Assembly: GCA_025141015.1 (NCBI GenBank)
Contig: CP081098.1
Span: forward strand, 310,001-374,000
Reading direction: 5' to 3'
DNA: 64,000 nt
Source: Rhodobacteraceae bacterium M382
Lineage (GTDB): Bacteria; Pseudomonadota; Alphaproteobacteria; Rhodobacterales; Rhodobacteraceae
Below the pieces are notes generated by a model. The model was not told the origin of the DNA, made no database searches, and saw only the letters and a list, made by a program, of their open reading frames with translations. Shown here in pieces: positions 43,323 to 51,848 of this stretch. A program made the translations under genes and the position numbers. Position 1 is the first letter of the stretch. Each line of letters starts with the position of its first letter.

Positions 43323-44267
43323 TTAGGTCAGGAATAGCAGGAACAGGTTGAGCGTGACAAAGGCGGTTGTTGTGGCGGCCAGCATGGCGATCGACGCGGC
43401 GCCTTCGAGCCCCTGTTTCTGGGCCAGAACCGTATAGATGCCGAACATCGGCATCGCCGCCGACAGGATTGCTGCGCTGTGGAAATCCGGGGTCAGCGCG
43501 ATCCAGCCCAAAGCGCTCAGCGTCAGAGCCGCACCGGCAACCAGCCCGGGGTGGATCAGCAGTTTGGTCATGGTGATCTGCGCGGCCAGTCCCCGGTTGC
43601 CATGCAGCGGCAGGCCGACCAGTGATCCACCGATCACCACCAGCGACAATGCCGAGGCCGAGGCCGCCAACATACCGGTCAGGCGGGTAAAGGGGGCGGG
43701 CAGAGGGACATTGACAAGCGAGACCGCCAGGCCCAGCAACAGCCCGATCACCATCGGCATTTTCAGCACATTGAGCAGAATTGCTCCGATGTGGCGCAGC
43801 AAAGACCCCTGTCGGTTGCCCGATGCGCCTTCCATCAGCAACAGGCACAGCGGCACCAACAGGATGTTTTCCACCAGAAGGTTCAGCGCCAGGATGATTT
43901 CGGCCTGGGCCGGGAAAGCCAGCAACATGATCGGAAACCCGATGAAAGCATTGTTGGGACAGGTCGAGCCCATAACGCCCAACGCGCGCCGTTGCGGGTC
44001 AGTGCCGCGCAGGGTGAACAAGATCCAGGCGGTGGCGATGGTCGCCAGCCCGCCCAGCCCATAGGCCAGCATATAGTCGGGTTGGAACACATCCGCGATC
44101 CGGCGCGACGCCACCGCATTGAACAGCAGCGCGGGCAAGGCGATATTCAGGACATATTTGCCCAGTGTGCGCATTTCGGCAGCGGCGAACCAGCCTTTTG
44201 CCACCACCAGATACCCCAGCGCGATTGCGCCATAGATCGGGAAGGTGATGGCAAGGATCTGGGTCAT
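43323..44267 (-). CDS. AEC-family (auxin efflux carrier-like) transporter
   Basis: A 314-residue membrane protein with about ten helices in two halves. The N-terminal half contains GYLVVAKGWF and MSTCPNNAFIGFP-like (GSTCPNNAFIGFPIMLL) motifs typical of the AEC family; the second half carries a similar stretch, SAAMPMFGIYTVLAQ. Bacterial relatives include malonate (MdcF) and malate/lactate carriers. Being end to end with matB suggests, but does not show, a dicarboxylate substrate. Its start overlaps the HD-domain gene by 4 bases, so it is the last gene of the aroC-HD-AEC operon. Confidence 0.84.
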   Translation of the reverse strand: MTQILAITFPIYGAIALGYLVVAKGWFAAAEMRTLGKYVLNIALPALLFNAVASRRIADVFQPDYMLAYGLGGLATIATAWILFTLRGTDPQRRALGVMGSTCPNNAFIGFPIMLLAFPAQAEIILALNLLVENILLVPLCLLLMEGASGNRQGSLLRHIGAILLNVLKMPMVIGLLLGLAVSLVNVPLPAPFTRLTGMLAASASALSLVVIGGSLVGLPLHGNRGLAAQITMTKLLIHPGLVAGAALTLSALGWIALTPDFHSAAILSAAMPMFGIYTVLAQKQGLEGAASIAMLAATTTAFVTLNLFLLFLT

Positions 44268-44941
44268 GTCAGCAGGTCAGACCAATGGTTGGGCAGGTCG
44301 GTGTCGATCTCTTTGGACAATTGTTCGAGATAGGCCAGCATCAGCTTGGCCCGTTTTTCGGCAATCTCGCGGCCCTTGGTGGTGACCATTTCCTTGGGCA
44401 GCTGCAGCAGTTTCAGGTGCCAATGGTCGATGGACCAATCCTGATCATCCAGCGGACGGTCGGCGGCAAAGGGATCGGCCGGATCATAGATCGCGCGCTT
44501 CATGCTGCCCGCGACAATGAACGTGCGGGCAATGCCGATGGCACCCAATGCGTCCAGCCGGTCCGCGTCGCGCAGGATTTCGGCTTCGGTCGATTGCGCC
44601 GGGATACCGGCGGAATAGCTGTGCGCCGCAATGGCGTGTTGGGCGGCTTTGATTTCGGCCCCGGTATACCCCAGGTCCTGCAGGATCGGCACGGCGCGCT
44701 GGGCCGATAGGGTCGAAGCCTCGGCCCGATTGGGGGCGTCCTTGGGTAGGTTGACCAGATCGTGCAGATAGGCCGCAGCCATCAGAACCCGCAGGTTTAC
44801 AGAGTCTTCGTGATCGGCCTGATGGCGGGCAATACGGTGGGCATTGGTCCAGACCCGATCCAGATGGGCCAGATCATGCGCCGGATCCTGATCCATCTGC
44901 TGGGCGACAAGGCGGCGCAGCCGCGCGTGAATGTCGTGCAT
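44264..44941 (-). CDS. HD-domain phosphohydrolase (YedJ-like)
   Basis: A 225-residue metal-dependent HD protein. The ligands are H26 in HDLAHLDRVW, the H-D pair in AAYLHDLVNLPKDAPNR (near 60-61) and the Asp in LRDADRLDALGAIGIAR. The arrangement and the RPLDDQDWSIDHWHLKLLQLP segment closely follow E. coli YedJ, whose substrate is unsettled. It lies between aroC (1-base overlap) and the AEC gene (4-base overlap), so it is translated with them, but no functional link to aromatic biosynthesis is obvious. Confidence 0.85.
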   Translation of the reverse strand: MHDIHARLRRLVAQQMDQDPAHDLAHLDRVWTNAHRIARHQADHEDSVNLRVLMAAAYLHDLVNLPKDAPNRAEASTLSAQRAVPILQDLGYTGAEIKAAQHAIAAHSYSAGIPAQSTEAEILRDADRLDALGAIGIARTFIVAGSMKRAIYDPADPFAADRPLDDQDWSIDHWHLKLLQLPKEMVTTKGREIAEKRAKLMLAYLEQLSKEIDTDLPNHWSDLLT

Positions 44942-46044
44942 CAGCCGATCGTGCCCTGGTTTTCGCCAATCTGACCGCGATGCAGCAGCAGATGATCCAA
45001 GATAACACAGGCCATCATCGCTTCGGCCACGGGCACGGCGCGGATGCCGACGCAGGGGTCATGACGACCCTTGGTAATGACTTCGATGGCGGTGCCGTCC
45101 TTGCGGATCGACTGACGCGGGGTCAGGATCGACGAGGTCGGTTTGACCGCAAAGCGCACCACCACGTCCTGTCCGGTGGAAATACCGCCCAGAATGCCGC
45201 CCGCGTGGTTCGACGAATATTCAGGGCCGTTTTCGCCCATATAGATCTCGTCGGCGTTTTCCGTGCCGCGCAACAGGGCCGCGGCCATGCCTTCGCCGAT
45301 TTCGACGCCTTTGACCGCGTTGATCGACATCATCGCGGCGGCCAGATCGGTGTCGAGCTTGCCATAGATCGGAGCGCCGATTCCGGCGGGAACGTTGCGG
45401 GCCACCACTTCGACAATGGCACCAACCGAATCGTGATCCTTGCGCAGCTTTTGCAGGTAATCTTCCCATGCCTGTGCCTGATCTGCGCCCTGGGGAATCC
45501 AGAAATCATTCTGGTCAATCGCGTCCCAGTCGAATTTGGACCGGTCGATCTCCATCTCGCCCATGCGGGTCATGTAGCCTTTGATTTCCAGGTCAGGGAC
45601 CAGTGCCTTGATCGCCGCGCGTGCGACGCCACCAGCGGCGACCCGGGCTGCGGTTTCGCGGGCCGAGCTGCGCCCGCCACCGCGATAATCGCGGTTGCCG
45701 TATTTCTGGTGATAGGTGATGTCAGCGTGGCCGGGGCGAAACGTCTGGGCGATTTCGCCATAATCGCGCGACCGCTGGTCGGTGTTTTCGATCATCAGCT
45801 GAATCGGAGTTCCGGTGGATTTTCCGTCAAACACACCCGACAGGATTTTCACCGCATCCGGTTCGTTGCGCTGGGTTGTATTCTTGTTCTGACCCGGGCG
45901 GCGTTTGTCGAGCCAGAGTTGCAGCATCTCGGGTTCGATTGCCACATTGGGTGGGCACCCGTCCACGGTCGCACCCAATGCGGGTCCGTGGCTTTCACCC
46001 CAGGTGGTGACGCGGAAGAGGTGGCCAAAGCTGTTCATCGACAT
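44941..46044 (-). CDS. aroC: Chorismate synthase
   Basis: A 367-residue FMN-dependent enzyme that makes chorismate from EPSP, the last step of the shikimate pathway. Signatures are [19 protein letters not shown] (residues 14-32), [19 protein letters not shown] (near 124-142) and the C-terminal [20 protein letters not shown]- and substrate-binding Arg and His residues are intact. Synthesis of FMN is represented nearby by ribH. It is the first gene of the aroC-HD-AEC operon and is divergent from the thiamine cluster. Confidence 0.96.
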   Translation of the reverse strand: MSMNSFGHLFRVTTWGESHGPALGATVDGCPPNVAIEPEMLQLWLDKRRPGQNKNTTQRNEPDAVKILSGVFDGKSTGTPIQLMIENTDQRSRDYGEIAQTFRPGHADITYHQKYGNRDYRGGGRSSARETAARVAAGGVARAAIKALVPDLEIKGYMTRMGEMEIDRSKFDWDAIDQNDFWIPQGADQAQAWEDYLQKLRKDHDSVGAIVEVVARNVPAGIGAPIYGKLDTDLAAAMMSINAVKGVEIGEGMAAALLRGTENADEIYMGENGPEYSSNHAGGILGGISTGQDVVVRFAVKPTSSILTPRQSIRKDGTAIEVITKGRHDPCVGIRAVPVAEAMMACVILDHLLLHRGQIGENQGTIG

Positions 46045-46123
46045 GGGACGCGGTCTCCTTTGGGGGATGTGATTAGCGACGCGGGGTCAGGGGCTCAAGC
46101 GGATTCGCGTGTTGGGATGTGGG

Positions 46124-46188
46124 TTGGGGGCGCTGCCCCCGTCACCTTTGGTGACTCCCCCGGGATATTTGGGGCCAGATGAACAGGG
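46124..46188 (+). repeat. Intergenic repeat family, copy C (diverged)
   Basis: A hairpin TGGGGGCGCTGCCCCC, a small CACC-TTTGGTG hairpin and the diverged core GGGATATTTGGGGCCAG are followed by ATGAACAGG. It lies between aroC and the TPP riboswitch. Confidence 0.65.
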
Positions 46189-46272
46189 GATCAGTCCACT
46201 TGGCCCTGACTGTTAGGGCCTGATGGCTGCCATAGCTTGTGTTTGGTGGCATTGCGGCCTAGGGTCTGCGCC

Positions 46273-46389
46273 ACCTCGGGGTGCACCATTGGTGCTGAGA
46301 TGACACCCGTTGAACCTGAACCGGCTAAAACCGGCGGAGGGAAGGTTTCGGAGACATCCACCCTTGCCCTATCGCCGCAAAGGAGGATG
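46273..46389 (+). promoter_or_regulatory. TPP riboswitch with a ribosome-site-masking hairpin
   Basis: The THI-box consensus is nearly complete: TCGGGGTGC (46276), GCTGAGA (46294-46300), ACCCGTTGAACCTGA (46305-46319) and CCGGCTAAAACCGGCGGAGG (46321-46340). Downstream, CATCC at 46355-46359 and following CC/TT can pair with the ribosome site and GGATG at 46385-46389, so bound thiamine diphosphate would be expected to hide the thiB ribosome site. This translational mode is typical of Gram-negative TPP riboswitches. It controls thiBPQ. Confidence 0.93.
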
Positions 46390-46391
46390 AG

Positions 46392-47369
46392 ATGAAACAT
46401 CTTGCATTTGCAGCGGGACTTTTGAGCGCGACGGCAGCCTATGCCGAAACGCCTGAATTGACCGTTTATACCTATGACAGCTTTGTCTCCGATTGGGGCC
46501 CGGGCCCGGCGGTGGAAAAAGCGTTCGAAGACGTCTGTGGCTGTGATCTGAAGCTGGTTGGTGCGGGCGATGGTGCGGCGTTGCTGGCGCGGGTCAAGTT
46601 GGAAGGCGCACGGTCCGACGCAGATATCGTGCTGGGGTTGGACACCAATCTGACCGCTGCTGCGGCTGAAACCGGGCTGTTCGCCGTCCATGATGTGCGC
46701 GCCGATTATGCGTTGCCGGTCAGCTGGGAAGATCCGCTGTTCGTACCCTATGATTGGGGGTATTTCGCGTTCGTGCATAATGCCGATGCGGACGCACCGA
46801 CGGATTTCAAGGCGCTGGGCGCCAGCGACAAGAGAATCGTGATTCAGGACCCGCGGTCGTCCACGCCCGGTTTGGGCCTGCTATTGTGGGTCAAGGCGGC
46901 CTATGGCGATGAGGCCCCGGCGATCTGGGAGGGGCTGGCCGACAATGTGGTCACCGTGACCAAAGGCTGGTCCGAAGCCTATGGCCTGTTCCTGGAAGGC
47001 GAAGCGGACATGGTGTTGTCCTATACGACATCGCCCGCCTATCACCTGATTGCCGAAGAAGATGCGTCCAAGGCAGCAGCATCATTCAGCGAAGGCCATT
47101 ATATGCAGGTCGAAGTGGCCGGTAAGCTGGCCGCCAGCGACCAGCCCGAACTGGCCGATCAATTCCTGGCGTTCATGGTGTCGGATGCGTTCCAGTCGAT
47201 TATCCCCACGACCAATTGGATGTACCCGGCGGTCACTCCGGCCGCCGGTTTGCCGGATGGGTTTGACACGTTGGTGACGCCCGAGAAATCGCTTTTGTTG
47301 CCTGCCTCGGAAGCGGCAGCCGTGCGGGATGTAGCCTTGGGCGAATGGCTCGGCGCGCTGAGCCAGTAA
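46392..47369 (+). CDS. thiB: Thiamine ABC transporter substrate-binding protein
   Basis: A 325-residue periplasmic protein that captures thiamine, TMP and TPP. A Sec signal (MKHLAFAAGLLSATAAYA-E) is followed by LTVYTYDSFVSDWGPGP, the ThiB opening. FVPYDWGYFAFVHN and IQDPRSSTPGLGLLLW are the conserved pocket segments. AGGAGG ends 5 bases before the ATG, inside the riboswitch hairpin. It is the first gene of thiBPQ; the permease start lies 25 bases inside its 3' end. Confidence 0.95.
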   Translation: MKHLAFAAGLLSATAAYAETPELTVYTYDSFVSDWGPGPAVEKAFEDVCGCDLKLVGAGDGAALLARVKLEGARSDADIVLGLDTNLTAAAAETGLFAVHDVRADYALPVSWEDPLFVPYDWGYFAFVHNADADAPTDFKALGASDKRIVIQDPRSSTPGLGLLLWVKAAYGDEAPAIWEGLADNVVTVTKGWSEAYGLFLEGEADMVLSYTTSPAYHLIAEEDASKAAASFSEGHYMQVEVAGKLAASDQPELADQFLAFMVSDAFQSIIPTTNWMYPAVTPAAGLPDGFDTLVTPEKSLLLPASEAAAVRDVALGEWLGALSQ

Positions 47370-48901
47370 GCGCAGCCTCTGGGATTTGCGCGGCGATTGC
47401 TGTTGCCGCGTTGATTCTGGGGACGTTGTGCGCCGTTGTTTGGCGGGCCGAGGCCGGGTCGGGTCTGGGCCCGTCCGATTGGGCGGCGCTGCGGTTCACC
47501 GTGTTTCAGGCCAGTCTGTCGGCGCTGTTCAGCGTCGGGCTTGCGATTCCTGTGGCGCGGGCTTTGGCGCGGCGTAGGTTCTTTGGTCGCCGCCTTTTGA
47601 TCGGGCTGTTGGGTGCGCCGTTTATCCTGCCGGTGATTGTTGCCATCTTGGGATTGCTCGAAGTGTTTGGGCGCGCCGGGTGGATCAGTACGGCATTGGG
47701 CTGGATCGGGGTGGAGCCGATCCGCATTTATGGCCTGCATGGTGTCGTGCTGGCGCATGTGTTTTTCAATTTGCCGCTGGCAACCCGGTTGATCCTGCAA
47801 GGATGGCAGGAGATCCCGGCAGAACGGTTTCGTCTGGCCGCACAATTGGGTGCCGATGGTCGGGATATGTTCCGCCTGTTGGAAGTGCCGATGCTGCGTC
47901 AGGTGGTGCCGGGGGTGTTGGCCGTGGTTTTTGCAATCTGCCTGACCAGCTTTGCCGTGGCGTTGACCTTGGGTGGTGGGCCGCGTGCGACAACAATTGA
48001 ATTGGCAATCTATCAGGCGTTTCGGTTTGATTTTGATCTGGGTCGGGCGGCGCTGCTGTCGGGCCTTCAGCTGGTGTTGACCGGATTGGCGGCCTGGGTT
48101 GCGTTGCGGGTGTCGGTAGGCGAAGGATTTGGCGGCGGGTTGGACCGGCTGGTCAGACGCTGGGATGGAGAGAGCCCGGGCGCACGCGCCGTCGATGCCG
48201 GGTGGATCTGTGCCGCGGCGGCATTTTTGCTTTTGCCGTTGATGGCCATCGTGGTGTCCGGGGCACCGGGGTTGGTCGACTTGCCCTGGGCAGTTGTACA
48301 GGCCGCGATGACATCGATTGGGGTGGCTGCCGCCAGCACGTTGGTTCTGTTGCTGTTGGCTTTGCCAATGGCGGTGGCCGTGGCGCTGGGTCATGGTGGC
48401 GCAATCGAAATCTCGGGAGTGCTGGGATTGGCGGCGTCGCCTTTGGTGATTGGCACCGGGTTGTTCGTGGTCATTCATCCCTTTGCAGATCCCAGCGATT
48501 TTGCTCTGATCGTGACGGCTGTGGTCAATGCGGTGATGGCGTTGCCCTTTGCGCTGCGGATCCTGGTGCCACAGGCCCGGTCTGTGGTGGCGCGCTATGG
48601 CAAGCTGACCCTGTCGCTGGACATGGGCGGTTGGCCATTCGTAAGGCGCGTTCTGCTGCCGCGGATGCGGGCGCAGATCGGATTTGCCGCCGGGTTGGCG
48701 GCGGCGCTGTCGATGGGGGATCTGGGGGTCATTGCGTTGTTCGCGGATCACGAGATGGCAACATTGCCTCTGCAGATCTATCGGTTGATGGGGGCCTATC
48801 GGATGGAAGCCGCGGCCGGGGCGGCGCTGTTGCTGTTGGGTTTGTCGATGGGGGCATTCTGGGTTTTGGACCGGGGAGGGCGTTGGCATGCTGAAGCTTG
48901 A
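47345..48901 (+). CDS. thiP: Thiamine ABC transporter permease
   Basis: A 518-residue permease with two fused halves, each with the binding-protein-dependent inner-membrane fold, as in ThiP. Membrane helices run throughout (GICAAIAVAALILGTLCAVV near the start; ASTLVLLLLALPMAVAVALG near 320), and the coupling loops are PAERFRLAAQLGADG-like (near 160) and a second one near 420. The N-terminal ATG overlaps thiB by 25 bases; a later start is possible but would trim the first helix. It works with thiB and thiQ. Confidence 0.92.
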   Translation: MARRAEPVSAASGICAAIAVAALILGTLCAVVWRAEAGSGLGPSDWAALRFTVFQASLSALFSVGLAIPVARALARRRFFGRRLLIGLLGAPFILPVIVAILGLLEVFGRAGWISTALGWIGVEPIRIYGLHGVVLAHVFFNLPLATRLILQGWQEIPAERFRLAAQLGADGRDMFRLLEVPMLRQVVPGVLAVVFAICLTSFAVALTLGGGPRATTIELAIYQAFRFDFDLGRAALLSGLQLVLTGLAAWVALRVSVGEGFGGGLDRLVRRWDGESPGARAVDAGWICAAAAFLLLPLMAIVVSGAPGLVDLPWAVVQAAMTSIGVAAASTLVLLLLALPMAVAVALGHGGAIEISGVLGLAASPLVIGTGLFVVIHPFADPSDFALIVTAVVNAVMALPFALRILVPQARSVVARYGKLTLSLDMGGWPFVRRVLLPRMRAQIGFAAGLAAALSMGDLGVIALFADHEMATLPLQIYRLMGAYRMEAAAGAALLLLGLSMGAFWVLDRGGRWHAEA

Positions 48902-49580
48902 GAAATGTCGCATCTCCAACGGCGGTTTTGATCTGAGCGCAGATCTGTGCGTTTCGCGGGGTGCGCGCGTGGCGGTCATTGGCCCATCCGGGGCAGGCAA
49001 GACCACCCTGATCGAGGCGATCGCCGGGTTTTTGCCCTTTGCCGCGGGGACGTTGCGGTGGGATGGTCAGGATCTGGGCGCGATGGCACCAGGCAAGCGG
49101 CCTGTTGCGATGTTGTTCCAGGATGGCAATCTGTTTCCGCATTTGAGCGTGGCGCAGAATGTCGGGCTGGGGATTCGGGCCGATCTGCGGTTGGACACGC
49201 AGGACACCGCACGGGTTGAACAGGCATTGAACCGGGTTGGGTTGGACGGTATGGGCGCTCGCAAACCTGCGGCGCTGTCCGGGGGACAGCAAAGCCGGGT
49301 GGCCTTGGCCCGGGTGCTGGTGCAGGGGCGGGATTTGCTGTTGCTGGATGAACCCTTTGCCGCGCTGGGGCCCGCATTAAAGGCCGAGATGCTGGATCTG
49401 GTGGCGGACCTGATCGCGGAAACCGGTGCGACTCTGATGATGGTGAGCCACGATCCGAATGACGCGCGCCGGATCGCCGATCAGGTGATACTGGTGGCAG
49501 ACGGTCAGGCGCATGCGCCGGTGGCGACGGCGGAATTGCTGGACAATCCGCCGCCTGCGTTGCGGGCCTATCTGGGGTGA
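48888..49580 (+). CDS. thiQ: Thiamine ABC transporter ATPase
   Basis: A 230-residue ATPase. Walker A is GPSGAGKTT (near 34-42), the signature is LSGGQQSRVALARVL, Walker B is LLLLDEPFAALGP, and the H-loop is MVSHDPNDARRIAD. It is short and lacks the TOBE domain, as usual for ThiQ. The start lies within the last codons of thiP (14-base overlap). It ends convergent with ribH, only 21 bases away. Confidence 0.94.
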   Translation: MLKLEKCRISNGGFDLSADLCVSRGARVAVIGPSGAGKTTLIEAIAGFLPFAAGTLRWDGQDLGAMAPGKRPVAMLFQDGNLFPHLSVAQNVGLGIRADLRLDTQDTARVEQALNRVGLDGMGARKPAALSGGQQSRVALARVLVQGRDLLLLDEPFAALGPALKAEMLDLVADLIAETGATLMMVSHDPNDARRIADQVILVADGQAHAPVATAELLDNPPPALRAYLG

Positions 49581-49601
49581 CAGGCGCGCGATTTATCTAA
49601 G

Positions 49602-50036
49602 TCAGGCTGCAAGAGCCGCGCGGGTTTTGCCGATCTGGAGCGCGGCCTGGGCGGCTTCGCGGCCCTTGTCCACAAAATGTTCGCGGTAGATCGCGTTGTG
49701 GTGATCGGTTTCCTGATAATGGTGCGGGGTCAGCGAGACCGAAAGCACCGGAACCCCGGTGTCCAGTCCGGCGCGCATCAATCCGTCGACGACAGCCTGG
49801 GCCACGAAATCATGACGATAGATGCCGCCATCAACGACAAAGGCGGCGCAGGCCACGGCACCATAGCGTCCGGTCGCGGCCAGATCCCGCGCCACCAGCG
49901 GCATTTCGAATGCGCCGGGAACGTCATAGACATCGACCTGTTCGGCGGGGATGAGTTCGCAGAACCCCTCCAATGCGCGATCGACAATATCGGCGTGCCA
50001 TTGCGCCTTGATGAAAGCATAGCGGGTGTGTGTCAT
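49602..50036 (-). CDS. ribH: 6,7-dimethyl-8-ribityllumazine synthase (RibH2-like)
   Basis: A 144-residue lumazine synthase, the step before riboflavin synthase. AFIKAQWHADIVDRALEGFC carries the aromatic substrate-stacking region (Trp in place of the more usual Phe), VYDVPGAFEMPLVARDLAAT the central loop, and LTPHHYQETDHH the catalytic His. The short form without a long N-terminal tail resembles the second type (RibH2) known from Brucella and rhizobia, which is also monocistronic and FMN-controlled. The 81-base leader after the riboswitch provides the expression platform. Confidence 0.9.
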   Translation of the reverse strand: MTHTRYAFIKAQWHADIVDRALEGFCELIPAEQVDVYDVPGAFEMPLVARDLAATGRYGAVACAAFVVDGGIYRHDFVAQAVVDGLMRAGLDTGVPVLSVSLTPHHYQETDHHNAIYREHFVDKGREAAQAALQIGKTRAALAA

Positions 50037-50117
50037 AGTGATCTCCTTTGGTTACAGACACGGCACCCAAGGCGATCACGAACGTCCAGACACACTGATG
50101 GCGTGATCTGATCCGCA

Positions 50118-50263
50118 CGTTCTCTTCCATCCGGACTTTCACCGTCGGCTCTGGCCTCTCACCAGATCTGCTGACACTCCCAATGACCGGGAGCCGCTCG
50201 CGGGCTGGCAGGATCAATGCCCTGCATACCGCCGGTGGGGAATTTCACCCCGCCCTGAGAACA
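50118..50263 (-). promoter_or_regulatory. FMN riboswitch (RFN element)
   Basis: On the minus strand all conserved parts of the RFN element are visible: GGGCGGGGTGAAATTCCCC, ACCGGCGGTAT, AGCCCGCGAGCGGC, then CGACGGTGAAAGTCCGGATG and the closing AAGAGAACG that pairs with TGTTCTC at the 5' end. It lies in the leader of ribH, so FMN binding should lower ribH expression. Confidence 0.95.
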
Positions 50264-50461
50264 GACCGGACATTGGCCATGATTGCGATGATTTTCAAGC
50301 GTTGAGTGTTGCGGGTCTGAAATAATTCGAGGCGTGACAAAAATCAGGGGCCTGACAAAAATCAAGGACCAAAGGAGGGTCAAGCGGTCATCTTTGCGAC
50401 CCAATGCCCTTTCCAAATGCGATCGAGTACTTACCTTGGGTCGCAACAGGAGGAGAAAGAC

Positions 50462-51064
50462 ATGAAGCTATATTATGCCGGGGCGTCGCCCTTTGTGCGC
50501 AAGGTTGTGGTTCTGCTGCACGAAACCGGTCAGCTGGATGATGTCGAGATTGTCGATGTGGCCACCTCGCCGGTTGCCCCCAGCGCAGATGTCAGTGCCT
50601 CGAATCCGCTGTCCAAGATCCCGGCGCTGGAGCGGGGCGACGGGCCGACATTGTACGACAGCCGGGTGATCTGTGAATATCTGGACGACCGTGCGGGCGG
50701 CAAGCTGTACGCCGGTGGTTGGGACACAAAAATTCTGGAGGCGACCGCTGACGGGATCATGGATGCGGCTGTTTTGTTGTCGTATGAAAAACGCCTGCGC
50801 CCCGAAGAAAAACGCTGGCCCGAATGGATTGACGGCCAATTGGGCAAGGTTCTGGGCGGATGTGCGGCTTTGAACGCGCGGTGGATGCCCCATTTGCGCG
50901 GCCCGCTGAATATTGGTCAGATTGGCGTGGCCTGTGCGCTTGGCTACGTTGACTTTCGGCATCCGGATTCTGGCTGGCGCACCGGAAATGAAGCCCTTGC
51001 CGATTGGTTTGCGGCGTTCGAATCGCGCCCCAGCATGGAGGCCACGCGACCGCCCGAAAGCTGA
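50462..51064 (+). CDS. Glutathione S-transferase family protein
   Basis: A 200-residue cytosolic glutathione transferase. The thioredoxin-like N-terminal domain has YYAGASPFVRKVVVLLHETG (Ser of the glutathione site) and NPLSKIPALERG, with the cis-Pro before ALE, then DSRVICEYLDD. A helical C-terminal domain follows (WPEWIDGQLGKVLGGCAALN). GGAGGAG precedes the ATG at 50462. It lies upstream of petABC on the same strand but 211 bases away, with a strong palindrome between, so it is probably separate. Confidence 0.87.
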   Translation: MKLYYAGASPFVRKVVVLLHETGQLDDVEIVDVATSPVAPSADVSASNPLSKIPALERGDGPTLYDSRVICEYLDDRAGGKLYAGGWDTKILEATADGIMDAAVLLSYEKRLRPEEKRWPEWIDGQLGKVLGGCAALNARWMPHLRGPLNIGQIGVACALGYVDFRHPDSGWRTGNEALADWFAAFESRPSMEATRPPES

Positions 51065-51143
51065 TAATTAGCCGACCCTCTCCCAATTCCGGTGATTTCG
51101 CCTGGGCAACTGTGTCCGGTACGTTACATAAATATGTATCTGC

Positions 51144-51167
51144 GACTTCATGCGCACGCATGAAGTC
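51144..51167. promoter_or_regulatory. Perfect palindrome upstream of petABC
   Basis: GACTTCATGCG is followed by CA and then the exact complement of the first 11 bases. There is no T-tract on either side, so it is more likely an operator or regulatory hairpin than a terminator. It lies 109 bases before the petA start and 80 bases past the transferase stop. Confidence 0.6.
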
Positions 51168-51275
51168 TGGACGAATGCATTTTGCGTCGATAGATACGCG
51201 CCTTGAGTCACCGCAAAACCAGCGGTGCATGCGCATGTTTGCCCTTAAGCGGGCGCTGGAATTGGAGAAAACCTC

Positions 51276-51836
51276 GTGTCCCACGCAGAAGACCACGAAG
51301 GAACCCGGAGAGATTTCCTCTACTACGCCACTGCCGGCGCCGGGGCAGTGACCGCGGGTGCCGCCGTATGGCCCCTGGTCAACCAGATGAACCCCTCGGC
51401 CGACGTCAAGGCGCTGTCCTCGATCCTGGTGGACGTCAGTGATGTAGAGATCGGAACACAGATCAGTGTCATGTTCCTGGGCAAGCCGGTGTTCGTTCGC
51501 CGTCGCAGCCAGGAAGAAATTGATGACGCCCGTTCAGTCGAGCTGTCCGAGCTGATTGACCAATCATCGGAAAACCCCAACAAACCCGGCACCGATGCTG
51601 CCGATGCCAACCGCACACTGGATGATGCCGGTGAATGGCTGGTGATGATGGGTGTTTGTACCCACCTGGGCTGTGTGCCTCTGGGTGATGGCGCAGGTGA
51701 TTTTCACGGTTGGTTCTGCCCGTGCCACGGGTCGCATTATGACACCGCAGGCCGGATCCGCAAAGGTCCCGCACCTGAGAACCTGCACGTGCCGGTGGCT
51801 GAATTCACCGACGCAACAACGATCAAACTGGGATAA
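51276..51836 (+). CDS. petA: Ubiquinol-cytochrome c reductase Rieske iron-sulfur subunit
   Basis: A 186-residue Rieske protein of the cytochrome bc1 complex. The N-terminus has a Tat-type anchor ([19 protein letters not shown]), and the 2Fe-2S cluster motifs are [12 protein letters not shown] and [11 protein letters not shown], with the extra cysteines forming the stabilising disulfide. The start is GTG at 51276 with a GGAG site. It is the first gene of petABC, which carries electrons from quinol to cytochrome c and pumps protons. Confidence 0.95.
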   Translation: MSHAEDHEGTRRDFLYYATAGAGAVTAGAAVWPLVNQMNPSADVKALSSILVDVSDVEIGTQISVMFLGKPVFVRRRSQEEIDDARSVELSELIDQSSENPNKPGTDAADANRTLDDAGEWLVMMGVCTHLGCVPLGDGAGDFHGWFCPCHGSHYDTAGRIRKGPAPENLHVPVAEFTDATTIKLG

Positions 51837-51848
51837 GGAAGCGCGCTC

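Noticed and set aside
47159-49006. A 615-codon reverse frame opposite thiP
   Set aside because: Composition (Pro/Arg/His/Gln) and exact coverage of the thiP gene mark it as an antisense artefact.
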